A stretch of DNA of 64,000 bases from Agelas oroides (Eukaryota > Porifera > Demospongiae > Agelasida > Agelasidae): the NCBI GenBank assembly GCA_949130485.1, contig OX422191.1:267001-331000 (forward strand), given 5' to 3'. Below, piece after piece: positions 22,007-33,417 of the stretch (position 1 is the stretch's first letter; each line of letters opens with the position of its first letter). The position numbers and the translations under genes are program-made. The notes under the pieces are model-generated. The model saw nothing but the letters and a program-made list of their open reading frames with translations, made no database searches and had not been told where the DNA came from.

Positions 22007-22575
22007 AGTACAACACCACAAATTCAGCTATCAACACTGTCAACAGCCACCAATCAGCAAATAAAAAACTTACCATAAATACAACTGTAACTACTATTCT
22101 CAGAGAAGGAAGCAAACGGCACGTGGGGCAGATGTAAGCCACACCCTCACCTGCGTGGGTGTGCGTATTTGGTCACCACCCACTTTTTGTGCCCCTGGCT
22201 CTGCTTTGTGTTTCCGCCGTTCTACCCAGTACTGTTTCGTTATCATCGTCCATCGACCTTTTGGTAAGCCTGTATAGAGCTTACAAGTTGGTACAAAGTT
22301 TTATGAAGCTGTACTGGATTTGATTTGCTTTCCTCATGAACCATTGAATACGCCCTTCAAATAAAACAGTAGTTCCGCAAGCGGCCGAATTTACGTCCAT
22401 TTTATTTACACAGGAAATAAGTACAAGGGACACATCCGGTCAGCACAGATTGAGCGACCTAAATAAGCGCTATTTTCAACTCGAATTTTCTTGAGAACCG
22501 TGTGGGCCACAGCAAAGCGGTTTGTGCTAGACGGTAGCTGAAAGCATTGTCTTTCAAACGAATCTTGTTATAAGC

Positions 22576-24769
22576 ATGCAGAGTGAAGTGCTGGGTTTTA
22601 ACAACGGGAAATATCAGGCTCCTCCAAATCGCGAGTCAGCGATGTCGTCACAGAAGCTACTGCAGACACCCAGCTCACAGCAGGTATGGACTGTTTGTGC
22701 CCACATATGTTTAGTACATGGGTGGAAGGCTTCACAAGTCTGATTTGGTCTGTGTCTCTAGTTTAGTTAGGTAGCTAGAGACGGTGAAATTTTGATAAAT
22801 TTTCAATCTTTACTGTATACAGCTTGAATGGTATTGACTGCTGTTGTATGGGGCTAAAATAGTTACAAGTGTAGTAATTCATCAATTTCTCAGTCATCCA
22901 CCTCCAGACACTGTCAAGGGGTAGTCAATCATAAAATTATGTTGCCTGAGAAGCATTTGAGACCAGGATCAAGATTTTTGATCGGCAAATATGCACTTGA
23001 ATGCTTGATTGTTCCCTTCCGAAGCTCTTGATCGTTTCATTACTGTGGCTCAAAGGCCAAATTGGCAGACGTGTGTTCCTGGTATCCTTGATTCGCTGAT
23101 TTTGCAGTTCGTTTAATCAGCTCTTAAAAAGACGATCACTTCATTTCATTCTGATCCCGGTTGCAAACGCTACTACAGGGGAAATACAAGTGACTACCTC
23201 TTCACTGTATCTCATTCTCCTCACCTTCACGTTCTGAACTCACCTCCTAAGGTGTTGTGTATATTGAGTTTATCTATTTAGCTAGCCTCATAATCAGGCT
23301 CTTCCCACTGAAAAGGGAGAGAGCCTGGTATCTTTTATCACATGCATGATGGTAGACTAGTCTCGCAAGCCCGACCCACTTCCACAAGAGAAGGGAAGGG
23401 TCTGGTGAGCTGCGTATACAAACTGTGTCCCGCCGCACAGTACAGTGCAGTACAATCACATTGCAGTATTTTGTCACATGACACATTACCTCACTGTTTG
23501 AGTAGCAATAGCCGTCTTGAAAATGGTGAAAGAGAGCTAGGACATCTTTCTGCTACTGTAGGAGCTGTAAAAACACTTCGACTATACTTCTCAGGGAGCA
23601 TGCTTACTCTGCCACAGATAATTCAAGATGAAATTTGAAATATGTCATCCAACTAATTGCATTCCTGTGGGACACTGCTTGTATACGCAGTTCACCAGAC
23701 CCTTCCCTTCTCTTGCAGAAGTGGGTCGGGTTGCGAGACTAATGGTAGACATGACTTAATCACACAGGGATGGACTGACCAGGATACCTACACACATTCA
23801 AGCGTAAGCGCTCTCAAGACTACTATAGTTTCTTTTTGAGTGGATATGGCTTTAATGTGTTACCTTCATGTTTGTAGACAGCGATATACACTGGAACTAG
23901 TTGATTTCTTGAGTCATTGTCAACAACTTGCGGACAATAACTATGCTAGCTTACAATGCTCAACAAACAACATTTCTGGCCATTCTGCCAGTCAGGTGCT
24001 GTATCCTGCATACTGGCCATTCTGCCAGGCAGGTGCCGTATCCTGCATACTGGGAATCCACTGCACTGTCTACATTGCAGTTTATGGCTGTTGTAGCAAA
24101 TTGTTTTTGTGCCATTGTAGCGATGCATACACTTGCCATGATCACAAGTTCTGAGATGCATGTAATTAAGGTTTATCTACCTTGTGTGTACCCTTGACAT
24201 CACGCACATGATAAAATGTACCAGGCTGTCTCCCTCCTTAGCAGAGAGAGCCTGCAAACAAGGCTTCTTTGCAGGTGTGTGTTTGTGTGGAAATTTTAAA
24301 TATGTATCAGCAGATGGTCCTGTGCTGCTCCCTTTTAATGTTTTCAAGGAGTCTGTTGACTAGCATTGGGGATGATGAAAAAACTTCTCCCTTTTCCAGG
24401 CCGTACCCGACAACTGGCACAAGGAGCAGACAGGTTAACACCATGGTGGAATTCGTTGTAGTAGATTGAATGGCAGAGGTAAGCCGTCCTCAAATTTTCA
24501 TTACAATTTAGTAACTTCTTCAACTCCTCCAATTGTCGTCACCTTTACACCAACCTTGAGGTAGCCTCATTCCCAGGCCTCCTCACCTCCAGTGTTTGAT
24601 AACTTGCAGGGAAGGCTTGGGAATGAGGCTATCTTGGAGTGTATTCACTGGAATGAAGCCCTCGTTATACTCTTCACCACAGGCCCAACAGATACAGACT
24701 GTTCCAGCTACATCTGGAGCCAGTCAGAGAAAGATACCTTTGCTTGGCCTCCAGTTTACTGAACATGCG
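22576..24769 (+). CDS. small spliced gene of unknown function (model uncertain)
   Basis: The first coding exon, 22576-22683, starts MQSEVLGFNNGKYQAPPNRE and ends at a good GT donor in phase 0. Candidate downstream exons are 24400-24478 (AVPDNWHKEQTG then stop) and 24683-24769 (AQQIQTVPATSG... to a stop). A shorter form of the second exon ending at a GT near 24434 would join the third in another frame and read ...SSYIWSQSEKDTFAWPPVY. I cannot choose among these and recognise no family. The exon-1 frame, splice signals and promoter position opposite PPCS make a real short protein plausible. Confidence 0.35.
23283..24263. mobile_element. about 1-kb TAGCCTC-ended element, old
   Basis: The left end is TAGCCTCATAATCAGGCTCT with an inner GAGAGAGCCTGGTATCTTTT. 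The right end has the inverted GTACCAGGCTGTCTCCCTCC and AGAGAGCCTGCAAACAAGGCTT. It contains the younger insertion at 23358-23741. A short direct repeat (CTGCATACTGGCCATTCTGC type) lies near 23980-24055. No ORF is supported. Confidence 0.45.
23358..23741. mobile_element. TAGTCTC element, 384 bp, 9-bp TSD
   Basis: Terminal inverted repeats of about 63 bp begin TAGTCTCGCAAGCCCGACCC and are rich in GAAGGGAAGGGTCTGGTG. The flanks are a perfect 9-bp duplication, ATGGTAGAC (23349-23357 and 23742-23750). It is non-coding and is inserted inside an older TAGCCTC element. Confidence 0.92.
24556..24631. mobile_element. TAGCCTC mini-element
   Basis: The hairpin starts TAGCCTCATTCCCAGGCCT and ends AAGGCTTGGGAATGAGGCTA. 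The flanks (ACCTTGAGG / TCTTGGAGT) are only loosely alike, so the target duplication is decayed. Confidence 0.65.
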
Positions 24770-27096
24770 TAACAGTTGTCATTTTCATTGCACAATGTGT
24801 ACATTCACACCTGAATGGGCCTGGCTGGCCCTGAGTGCTCTAGCCTTTCAGATTGCAGTGAGATCAGCCATGCTGAAGATTAATTAATTCAAGCACTTTG
24901 ACTTGATAAATATTTTTACAAGTACAGTTGTGCACTTCAAATGCTCTAGATTTAATGATGGCATTGGTGAGGATCTGTTTATGTATTGTAAATTCTGAAT
25001 TACATAATAGTAACTGTATTTGATGTAGATTACCATGTACATTCTTAATGAAATTTAAGTCATTTTCAATGAGCTGTGGTAGCTAAACTAATGCGTAGAC
25101 ACGCCTCTTTAGTTCATGCAAAGATGTTGTACCCATCCCCTTTCAAATGATCTCACTTCTGATAGAATTCTGTTTGTGAGCTGGATTTGTGCAGTAGAAA
25201 TGTGTACCACATCAGTTGGTGAACATTTTGACAGTAGGAAGCTTTACTACTCCTCATTTACCCGGTTTCCCTTTGGTGTTTGAGTGGGTTGAAACCTGAA
25301 TAGAGGACTTGTCGCTTGTCAAAACTGTGAAAACCGCGTGTTCATAGACCGTATAGTTCCTGAGAAAAATCAAGTTGAAGTTGCCGCACATTTGGGTAAG
25401 TGGACCGTTCATTGACAGGAAGTGCTACTTCCGCTTTACGCGCCAGAAATTAAAATGCTACGCTAGCGGAACTACTGAAAATGCGTGTATTTGTCGGTTG
25501 TGATTACTACATGAGATACAGTGCTCCAAAGCAAAAGAGCAAAACTTTCAATTTTGGAAACATTTAGCTAGCTGCAGTGCTTGATACAACATGTACAAAC
25601 ATCAGTACATAAAAGGAATGGCTCAACACTTGTTATGCTTCCCCTAAATTAATTAAGTGTCACGTGATGTCTGCTCATCAATATGGCTGCCAACAGTCAG
25701 TCCATTCAGAAAAAGTGTTTAGCATAGTTTAGCCCTGCTTCTTGAAGTTAAGTGTGAAGGTGTGGTGTGAAAGTAGCCTTTACTTGGAAGTTTATTATGA
25801 GGGTAGTCAACAGGCTTCACTCCCAAGCATTATAAAAACTGCTTTTTGAGGGGCAAAAGTGTTTAGCATAGTATAGCCACAAAACTCCGTGTTAACAGGA
25901 TTTACTTGAAAGATGGCTTTTAGATAGGTTAAAGTTTTGTTTCAAGTACTTTTCTTAGAATGAAAACCTTCCTGGAAGGTATGGGAGCGCTTTTGCGTGG
26001 AAATAGTAACTTTCAGCCATTTTAGTGACGTTTGGGTGGGCGTTCCTTTCATGACGTCATTAACCACAACGCGTGGCTAGGTGAACAGTATGGCTGCTGT
26101 CTTCATTGATCCACGTTCACTGGCTCCAGGTGCTTGAGTATGAAATCTTACAGTTTCTCGTGGTAGAGCGCACGTTGCTGACATTGCGCAGTACTGTTTG
26201 ACTCCAAGGACTCACTTCCTGGTTCCTGGGTAGTCTCGCGTGGCCACACCCCTTTCTGCACCCCTTCCCTCTCTTGCGGAAAGGGGTGTGGCCACGCGAG
26301 ACTAGTTCCTGGGGTGATCAAGGAAGTTGTGAGTTGGCTCTGAGAAGAACCGGTTGTAGTTGAGCTTGCCACGTTTTCCACGAAGCCTAGTTAACCGAAC
26401 TTCTAGCTAATACTCGGTTCGAATATGATAAATTCTAGGTGGCTGATGGTTTGTTGGCATCGTAGTGCACATCTGTGACATCACAAATTATCTGTGACGT
26501 CACAACGGCTCTTCAGTATGGCAAGTATATAGAGAAGCTAAAACTCGTAGCGCAGGCCGTGTACGTGCAAATAACGATGATTTGTACCGTTTATATGTAA
26601 TAGGAGGGCTTTGCTATATAATTTGAAAAATTTCAAAAGTTTTGCTCTCTTGCTTTGGAGCACTGTACAATTATGGTGTTCAAGGTCCAAAGGCTAGAGA
26701 ACCCTTCTGTGTAGAAAAAGTTTGATACCTGCTAACAGGGTTTGCAAATGCAAGGATTTTTTCTAAGTTTATTCAGAATTACCCCAGCTTACATTTATAT
26801 TATTGTAGAGATAGGCATAGGTAGAACTGTAACTAAGACTTTCTGTACATGAACAGTGGATTGAACAAACGGCGTGGGCAGCAACTCCCTCGGTATACTG
26901 AATGCTATGCAGCACGCGCAGAACGTCACAAACAACACCCCCTGACCAGTGTGGGCGTAGGGCAATGCTTGTCACCACCCACTTTTTGATCTGCCCACAT
27001 TTAGCCTTGCCCTTGGGTCTGTTTCACTGTCTCACCCTCTGCTTTTGTGGACATTATCATTGTCCAACAACCATTTAGTAAACCTGTACATGTTTG
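24770..27096. other. intergenic, no gene supported
   Basis: Nothing codes convincingly across this 2.3-kb span apart from the 74-bp element at 26231-26304. The 26925-27096 part resembles 22140-22280 and may be a duplicated promoter-proximal segment, later interrupted by the Copia insertion. Confidence 0.5.
26231..26304. mobile_element. TAGTCTC mini-element, 74 bp, 9-bp TSD
   Basis: Near-perfect hairpin arms TAGTCTCGCGTGGCCACACC and their complement, ending GCGAGACTA. The flanks are a perfect 9-bp duplication, GTTCCTGGG (26222-26230 and 26305-26313). Confidence 0.9.
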
Positions 27097-27281
27097 TGTT
27101 GATCAATAACCTTCAATCTGATCACATGGCCAAGAACAAAACTCGCGATTTTACAAAATCGGTTAAATAAAGCATAAGGAATGTTCCAGAACACGTAATA
27201 TAATGATGGATAATAACATATAATAACTATGATGTAATATTACATAAATGGATAAACCTCAGTCTAATTATATTCACAACA
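27097..27281 (-). repeat. Copia 3' LTR
   Basis: 185 bp, with TG...CA ends in both orientations (TGTTG...CAACA). It is nearly identical to the LTR at 31239-31425. On the minus strand it is immediately preceded by the polypurine tract AAGTGGGAG (27282-27290). Confidence 0.93.
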
Positions 27282-27288
27282 CTCCCAC

Positions 27289-29139
27289 TTAATTAGTGAG
27301 GTTGATCAGTCCCATCATCTGTCTCAGTCTCTCAAAGCGTTCCTTGCTCAGTGGTTTCGTCAATAGATCGGCTATCATTACGTCAGTTGGACGGTACTCA
27401 ATTTCGATGATACCTTCTTCAATTGCTTCCCGAACATAGTGAAATCGTATGTCGATGTGCTTGGTACGGGCATGGGCGATAGGGTTTTTCGCAATAGCAA
27501 TTGCACCCTGGTTGTCCTCCATTATCTTCAATGGACTTACACAGGCCTGGAGATCATTAAGCATCTTTTGCATCCAAGCTGCTTCCTGAGTAGCCATACT
27601 CAGAGCAATATACTCAGCTTCAGAGGACGACAAGGCAACTACAGGTTGAGCTTTGCTTGTCCAGCTGACAGCACCATCACCCATTAGAAACAAGGTACCA
27701 GATGTGGATCGTCTAGTGTCAAGATCACCTGCCCAATCTGCATCACTGTAGCCAACAAGTGACACACTGGGTGATCTACTGTACGTCAGAGCAGTGTCCA
27801 CAGTGCACTTGAGATACCGAAGTATTCTCTTGGCAGCAGTAAGGTGTGCCTGTGTAGGACTTGAGCAAAACTTGGAAACAGCTCCCACTGCTTGTGATAT
27901 GTCTGGCCGAGTTGCTATAGCAACGTAGAGGAGACTTCCAACAAGTGACTGGTACTCAGCTGCATCCACATCTTTGCTCACACCATCATCCTTAGTGAGC
28001 TTGACACTGATATCGGCTGGTGTGGACACAGGTTTGGCATCTTCCATGTTGAAACGTTTGAGCAGCCTGAGGATGTACTGCTTCTGGTGAACAGCAATGT
28101 GGTCTTCACCTTGCACTACAGTGATCCCTAACAGGTAGTGCAGCGGTCCCATGTCCTTCATCTTGAATTGGTCAGCCAGATGTTGTTTCAGTTGTCTCAT
28201 TTGATCCAACTCAGAGGTTATCAGAATGAGATCGTCCACATATACTGCAATGATCGTGATCGAATCGCCCACTCGGATAAAGACACAAGGGTCCGCTGCA
28301 CTCTGAGAGAATCCCAGAGTTTCCACATACTGCTGAAGGGCTTTAGCCCAACAGCGGGAGGACTGTTTTAAGCCATATAATGACTTCTTGAGTCGGCACA
28401 CCAGGTTTTCTTTACCCTTCACAGAGTAACTACTGGGTTGCATCATGTAGATTTCCTCCTCCAATCTTCCATGCAGGAAGGCTGACACCACATCCATCTG
28501 ATGTATGTGCATGCCATGCTGTAGAGCGAATGACAGAAGCATTCTTATAGAGGAGAAACGGACAACGGGAGAGAATGTTTCATCATAGTCAATTCCATGC
28601 GTTTGGGCATATCCTTTTGCCACTAAGCGAGCCTTGAAATGCTCAATATGTCCATTCTCCCCGTACTTCACCTTGAATACCCACTTGCAGGGAATGGCTT
28701 CTCTGTCAGGGGGCAACTCCACCAGGTCCCAAGTCTGGTTTTGCAGCAACGAGCTGTACTCTGAGTCAGCAGCAGCCTTCCATTTGTCTGCTTCGTCACT
28801 TGAGAGAGCTTCTTTGATCGTTTTGGGCTCAAGAACTTGAGCTGCCCTACAGGCCAAGTGATCAACTGTTGCTACGTCCACGTACTCATCAAACCCAAAT
28901 CGGACTGGTTGCCTCCTCGTTCGTGAGGATTGACGCACATGCTGTTGCTGAGCATCTTCACTGATGCTTGGGTTCTGTTCTGGTTCACCCTCAGAATCCA
29001 GATCTATGGTTGCTTGCTGACTCGGATTGTTGATGTTGAAGCTCATTTCATTAAATACAACATCTCTTCTCTTGACAACCCTCCGTGTTTCCTCATCAAG
29101 CAGTCTATATCCCTTTGAGTCCCTGCAGTAGCCGACGAA
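27289..29139 (-). pseudogene. Copia pol, 3' part: reverse transcriptase and RNase H
   Basis: The frame is open from just after the TGA at 29140-29142 to the stop at 27289. It carries a Copia-type reverse transcriptase: the first conserved block around TFSPVVRFSSIRMLL, the HQMDVVSAFLHG segment, the catalytic YVDDLI, and the LYGLKQ motif. It is followed by RNase H (SDADWAGDLDTRRSTSG, SSSEAEY, and ARTKHIDIRFHYVRE near the end). It is in the same frame as the upstream pol segment, so a single nonsense codon separates them. A methionine at 29046 is not a genuine start. Confidence 0.9.
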
Positions 29140-30564
29140 TCAGTACTTCTGTGCCTTCTTGTCTAGTTTCCGACGTTGCGAGTCCGGAATATGTGCGTAG
29201 GCTATGGACCCAAATACCCTGAGATGACTAACACCAGATTTCCTACTATACCATTTTTCATATGGTGTCATGTCTTCTCTGAGGGCAGAAGATGTAGATC
29301 TGTTTCTGACATACACAGCTGTAGCCACAGCCTCAGCCCAGTAACTGCTTGGAAGATTTGCATGTGACATCATGGCTCGAGCAGATTCCATAATGGTCCT
29401 GTTCATACGCTCAGCAACTCCGTTCTGCTCTGGAGTGTATGGGATGGTGAGTTGATGCTTGATCCCTTTGGATTTCAGGTAAGCTTCAAACTCCTTAGAT
29501 ACATACTCGCCGCCGTTGTCCGTCCTCAGAGTTCCAATGTATTGTTCACTTTCATTAGTGGTACTAGCTTCAAATTCTTTGAACTTCTCAAACACTTCAG
29601 ATTTGCTATACATGATGTAGACAGCACAACACCGGGAGTAGTCATCTATGAACGAGACAAAATAGCGTTTTCCCCCGAGCGATTCGTCCATGGGTCCACA
29701 CACATCACTGTGAACTAGCTGAAGCGTCCTGCTCGAGTGGTGACTTTCTCCCACTGACTTGAATGGTTGACGATGCATTTTACCCTCTACACACCCCTCA
29801 CAGAAGGACAGTTGTGCTTCTTTGGGCAACTTCATTCCAGTGACCATTTCCTTCTGAGAGAGGTCATTCAGATATTTGGCATTCACATGTCCAAGACGCT
29901 GATGCCACAAATCAGCGCTGTGTTCACAGGCTGCACTTGCTTGTTCTGTTACCGGTAGTACAGGCTCACAGTTGAGATGATACAAGCTTCCATTCAACGA
30001 TCCCATGCCAAGAAAGTTACCCTCCCTGTTCCTTATCCAACATTTCGAAGAGCCAAACTTGACTAGGTTTCCCTGTTGTGCTGCAGCTCTGACTGAGAAT
30101 AAATTACACGCCAGCTTGGGTACATAAAGCACCTTGTGCATTTTTGCTCGCTTCGGGTCACTCACTTTGAACTGCATGGTTAAGCAGACACTTCCAGTTC
30201 CAACGGCGTCAACCACTCTCCCGTCCCCAAGCCCAACTTTCTCTGGTGTGTCAAACTCACGATAGTCATGAAGTAAATGCTTCTGGAATGTCATGTGACT
30301 AGTTGCACCTGAGTCTATGATCCACTTCTCTCGATTAGGTGTGGTTCCAGACATAGGGAATGCGTATTGATACTCATCTTTCTCAGTACATTGCTCGGCC
30401 GCAGGGGCCTTGTGGGATTTGTCAGCGGGTCTATTCTTTGGACAAAAACGACGAATGTGACCGACCTCTTGGCAATCCCAGCATACCGGTTGTCTTCGGG
30501 GTCTGTATCCTCCTTTACTATAGAGAGCAGAGTCAGGTGAGGAATCAGGCTTCAAGGCATCCTT
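29140..30564 (-). pseudogene. Copia gag end, protease and integrase
   Basis: This frame holds, in order, a CCHC zinc knuckle (CWDCQEVGHIRRFC), the aspartic protease active site in IIDSGATSHM, and the integrase HHCC region (HQRLGH...CEGCVEGKMHR). The integrase catalytic core has its Asp in HSDVCGP, Asp in RTDNGGEY, and Glu in TPEQNGVAERMNRT. It ends at an in-frame TGA (29140-29142) where Copia proteins continue with an FVGY segment. A CGA to TGA change is the simplest cause. Confidence 0.9.
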
Positions 30565-31127
30565 CTGTTTTGTTCTTCATGAACAAGTGCCTGCTGTACG
30601 AAGTCCAGGCTGACATCATCGACACGAGCTTCTAATGCAGTCACGATAGTCGAATAGGTGGGTGGCAGGCTGCCTAAAAGGGTTACCACCTGGTCTTCCT
30701 CTGATATAGCTGCTCCAATTGATGCCAATTTGTCTGTTAGCTCTTTCATCTCTTTCAGATGTGCCTCCATAGACGTATCTTCCTTCATTTCCTTACGAAA
30801 GTACTTCTTCTTCAGGAACAGCTTGTTAGCGAGTGTCCCGCGCTCGAAATGGCTGAGAAGCGTGTCCCAAACATCTCTGGGAGACTCACAGGAGGTGACG
30901 AGATACAGTTGAGGGGTACTGATGGCCATTACGATCGTCGAGAGAGCCTTCTGGGAGTTGTCACGAAATGTTCTCTGGGCGGCGTCTGTGGCCCCTTCCG
31001 CTAGAACTTCAGTTCCATCAACGTATTTCCAGAGTCCCTTGGATAACAAGTAGTGTCGCATCTGAAACTTCCAGGTAATCCAATTGGAGCTACCAAGCTT
31101 GTCGATTGACCACTTGTCGGTTTCCAT
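30552..31127 (-). CDS. Copia gag N-terminal region
   Basis: It is an open frame of 191 codons from METDKWSIDKLGSSNWITWK, a typical Copia capsid start, with a WDTLLSHFERGTLANKLFLK segment (capsid fold). It ends a few codons beyond the A-run near 30565. The zinc knuckle continues in another frame, so either one base was lost in the run or the change is a frameshift site. The run does not match the canonical X XXY YYZ slippery pattern. Confidence 0.85.
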   Translation of the reverse strand: METDKWSIDKLGSSNWITWKFQMRHYLLSKGLWKYVDGTEVLAEGATDAAQRTFRDNSQKALSTIVMAISTPQLYLVTSCESPRDVWDTLLSHFERGTLANKLFLKKKYFRKEMKEDTSMEAHLKEMKELTDKLASIGAAISEEDQVVTLLGSLPPTYSTIVTALEARVDDVSLDFVQQALVHEEQNRRMP

Positions 31128-31220
31128 TCTCTCTCAACTCTCAATGCACTGTTAAACTACGTACCAGTCAAACACAGTCTCAATACACAAGTGGTTTAAT
31201 CTAGCAGCGGCTCAAAGGCG

Positions 31221-31238
31221 CCTTCTGGGCCCATAACC
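31221..31238 (-). other. Copia primer binding site, half-tRNA type
   Basis: The 18 bases directly following the 5' LTR on the minus strand read GGTTATGGGCCCAGAAGG. The first 14 match the complement of the initiator-tRNA-Met anticodon stem-loop (CTGGGCCCATAACC), as in Drosophila copia, where a cleaved half-tRNA primes synthesis. Confidence 0.75.
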
Positions 31239-31425
31239 TGTTGATCAATAACCTTCAATCTGATCACATGGCCAAGAACAAAACTCTTGATTTTACAAAA
31301 TCGGTTAAATAAAACATAAGGAATGTTCCAGAACACGTAATATAATGATGGATAATAACATATATAATAACTATGATGTAATATTACATAAATGGATAAA
31401 CCTCAGTCTAATTATATTCACAACA
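31239..31425 (-). repeat. Copia 5' LTR
   Basis: 187 bp, nearly identical to 27097-27281. The differences are CGC/CTT-type changes near 31295, one G/A, and an extra TA near 31361. Confidence 0.93.
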
Positions 31426-31830
31426 GTTTGGACGAACTTTTATGAGGCTGTTCTGTGTGTGATCTTTACGTGTGATACAGTGAGAGTCTGCCTTCACGAG
31501 ACTATAAAGTTTTGTGATGACTAGATAACTGTGTCTAAGGGGGATTCAGTGCAGTGTAAAAGACAAAAATAATCGTGTCCTGATGCCGACGGTACGTACA
31601 CCCAAATTAATTGCTTCCATGGGGTTGATTGTTTCCAATGCTACTTATTTGTTGTCCAAAGGGAGAACTGAAATCTGTTCATCCACCGAGGGTGAATGCC
31701 TATTAAATGGAATAGCCAAATCTAGATGATTAAATGTAGTGTGTACTATGGCTAAGTGGGAGAGAACACATCATTCAACTACAGGTGTAGCTGTGACTCT
31801 AATGTAGTAACTAGAAAATGTTGAACATTG

Positions 31831-32285
31831 TGGGGGCGAGCCTGAGCAAGCAGCTACTATGGCTACATGCACATGAACAGACTAAGCTTCACGCTGAAAT
31901 GATGAGCTGAATCGCTAGCGTTTATGAGTGCCATTTATGCACGACCCTTACCTGAAGCGATCTCAACCCGGCGTGTATAATTTGTAAGGTCTGCGAGCAG
32001 CCTGCCGTTGATGGTCGGTCCGTAGCTGCTGTGACAAACAAGAAGTAAGGTGCCGTGCGTGCTTAAACTTGAGCCGTCTCCGCTACGGTTGCCAACGCTG
32101 CACGCTGGCAGTAGCCCAGCATTGCCCTTCATATTGAGGCTACCTACTACTAAGTGCACGTGGACTTTCAATTTTTGGGAAATATTTAAATGCGGATTTA
32201 AAATTTACGGTATATGGCTGCAACCACGTACACACATCTGCGCAATGCAGTCCCGCTAGTGTGGGGCTCGCTCAGGCTCGCCGCA
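31831..32285. mobile_element. GC-rich-TIR element (family G), 455 bp
   Basis: The left end is TGGGGGCGAGCCTGAGC and the right end is GCTCAGGCTCGCCGCA. The interior AAATTTACGGTATATGG stretch, inverted, matches the element at 58893-59422. It is non-coding. Confidence 0.65.
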
Positions 32286-32415
32286 ATAATGTATGGTTCC
32301 AGTTAACAACGAAATCTGAATAGTACTCAGGCTAACATTAAGGGGTTCCCAAGGACTGACAGACAGCTTAGTGACGTGAAGGAAAACCTACTCAATATTT
32401 GAGTTAGGACTGACT

Positions 32416-32865
32416 TAGTCTATCAAGCTAGACCCTCTCTCACCCTCCAGAAAAGTGAGAGACCAGAAAGGTGAGAGATGGTCTAGCAGATGTTATTAGT
32501 ATTCATAGTTCACAGCTTGTTTAATCTGCAGCCCTAAAACTCATACATACTAATAACATCTGCTAGACCCTCTCTCACTTTTCTGGGTGAGAGAGGGTCT
32601 AGCTTGATAGACTAGGGCTGACTTAGTCTATCAAGCTAGACCCTCTCTCACCCAGAGATGCTGACCAATCAGATCCTACTGTTCCATTTTGAGACAGTAG
32701 CAACACCTTGGCTTCAGTATGTAAGACCAATACTGGTGCAGTTTTAAGGCTGCAGATTAAACAAGCTGTGAACTATGAATACTAATAACATCTGCTAGAC
32801 CATCTCTCACCTTTCTGGTCTCTCACTTTTCTGGAGGGTGAGAGAGGGTCTAGCTTGATAGACTA
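32416..32865. mobile_element. tandem pair of TAGTCTA elements sharing a 9-bp target
   Basis: Two adjacent elements (32416-32614 and 32624-32865) both begin TAGTCTATCAAGCTAGACCC and end GGGTCTAGCTTGATAGACTA. They are separated and flanked by three copies of one 9-mer: GGACTGACT (32407-32415), GGGCTGACT (32615-32623) and GGGCTGACT (32866-32874). The outer arms (about 118 bp, reaching TTTAATCTGCAGCC) are inverted repeats of each other across the whole pair. Confidence 0.8.
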
Positions 32866-33118
32866 GGGCTGACTGCACCCAGAAGAGAAATGAATCTCTG
32901 CTGCGAGAACTTTGGACCTTTTGATCCGCAGTCATCCAGTGCTTTGAGTACTAGGCCACCAGCGACCGACGTTCCAAAGTACTTTGATCCACTTCCATTA
33001 GCCAATCTTATGAAGCCCAACTCTCACAGAGTGAGTCTGACTTTGTGAGAATACCATTAGCCTGAATAAGTCTTCTGTGGCCCAATCCTGGGTTGAATCA
33101 GGCCACAGAAGACTACAG

Positions 33119-33417
33119 TAGCCTTGTTCCCAGTCCCCTGCCCAGCTGTTTGTCACTTGCAGTGCTGAAAAGTTGGGAGAGCCTTGTATGTAATCTTGTG
33201 CATGACATCAAGTTTAGAAAGTTGGTAGAAAGAACATAATTGTGTATTGGTGCACTGGGGCTCAGGATAGCAAGAAGAGTGAGCATACCACATGTATCTA
33301 GCTGGAGGGAACACAGTCATATATACATGTGGTGTTGAATGTTATAAAACATGTGACGCATTGCCGTTTTACTGATTATTCGATTGTGTTACACTCGTGA
33401 GATTATGTGCAAGGCCT
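33119..33417. mobile_element. TAGCCT repeat family B copy
   Basis: It starts TAGCCTTGTTCCCAGTCCCC and contains the CACTTGCAGT, GAGAGCCTTGTATG, TGTATTGGTGCACTGGGG and GCATTGCCGTTTTACTGATT blocks shared with other copies. The right end is unclear. Confidence 0.5.

Larger units (their letters stand above)
21603..22575. other. intergenic between divergent PPCS and an unknown gene
   Basis: It holds the 55-bp element at 21753-21807, a nested hairpin pair at about 21892-22006, and a segment at about 22140-22320 that resembles the sequence flanking the Copia insertion at 27.0/31.4 kb (shared CACCCACTTTTTG and AGTTTTATGAAGCTGT-like blocks). Promoters for both genes should lie here. Confidence 0.5.
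27097..31425 (-). mobile_element. Copia (Ty1/copia) LTR retrotransposon
   Basis: A complete 4,329-bp element lies in minus orientation, bounded by LTRs (27097-27281 and 31239-31425) that start TGTTG and end CAACA. A perfect 5-bp target duplication, GTTTG, lies at 27092-27096 and 31426-31430. The order of domains is gag, protease, integrase, reverse transcriptase, RNase H, which defines the Copia superfamily. The LTRs differ by about three substitutions and one 2-bp indel, so the insertion is recent. The coding region is broken at two points (a frame change near 30565 and a TGA at 29140-29142), so this copy is probably not autonomous now. Confidence 0.95.
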
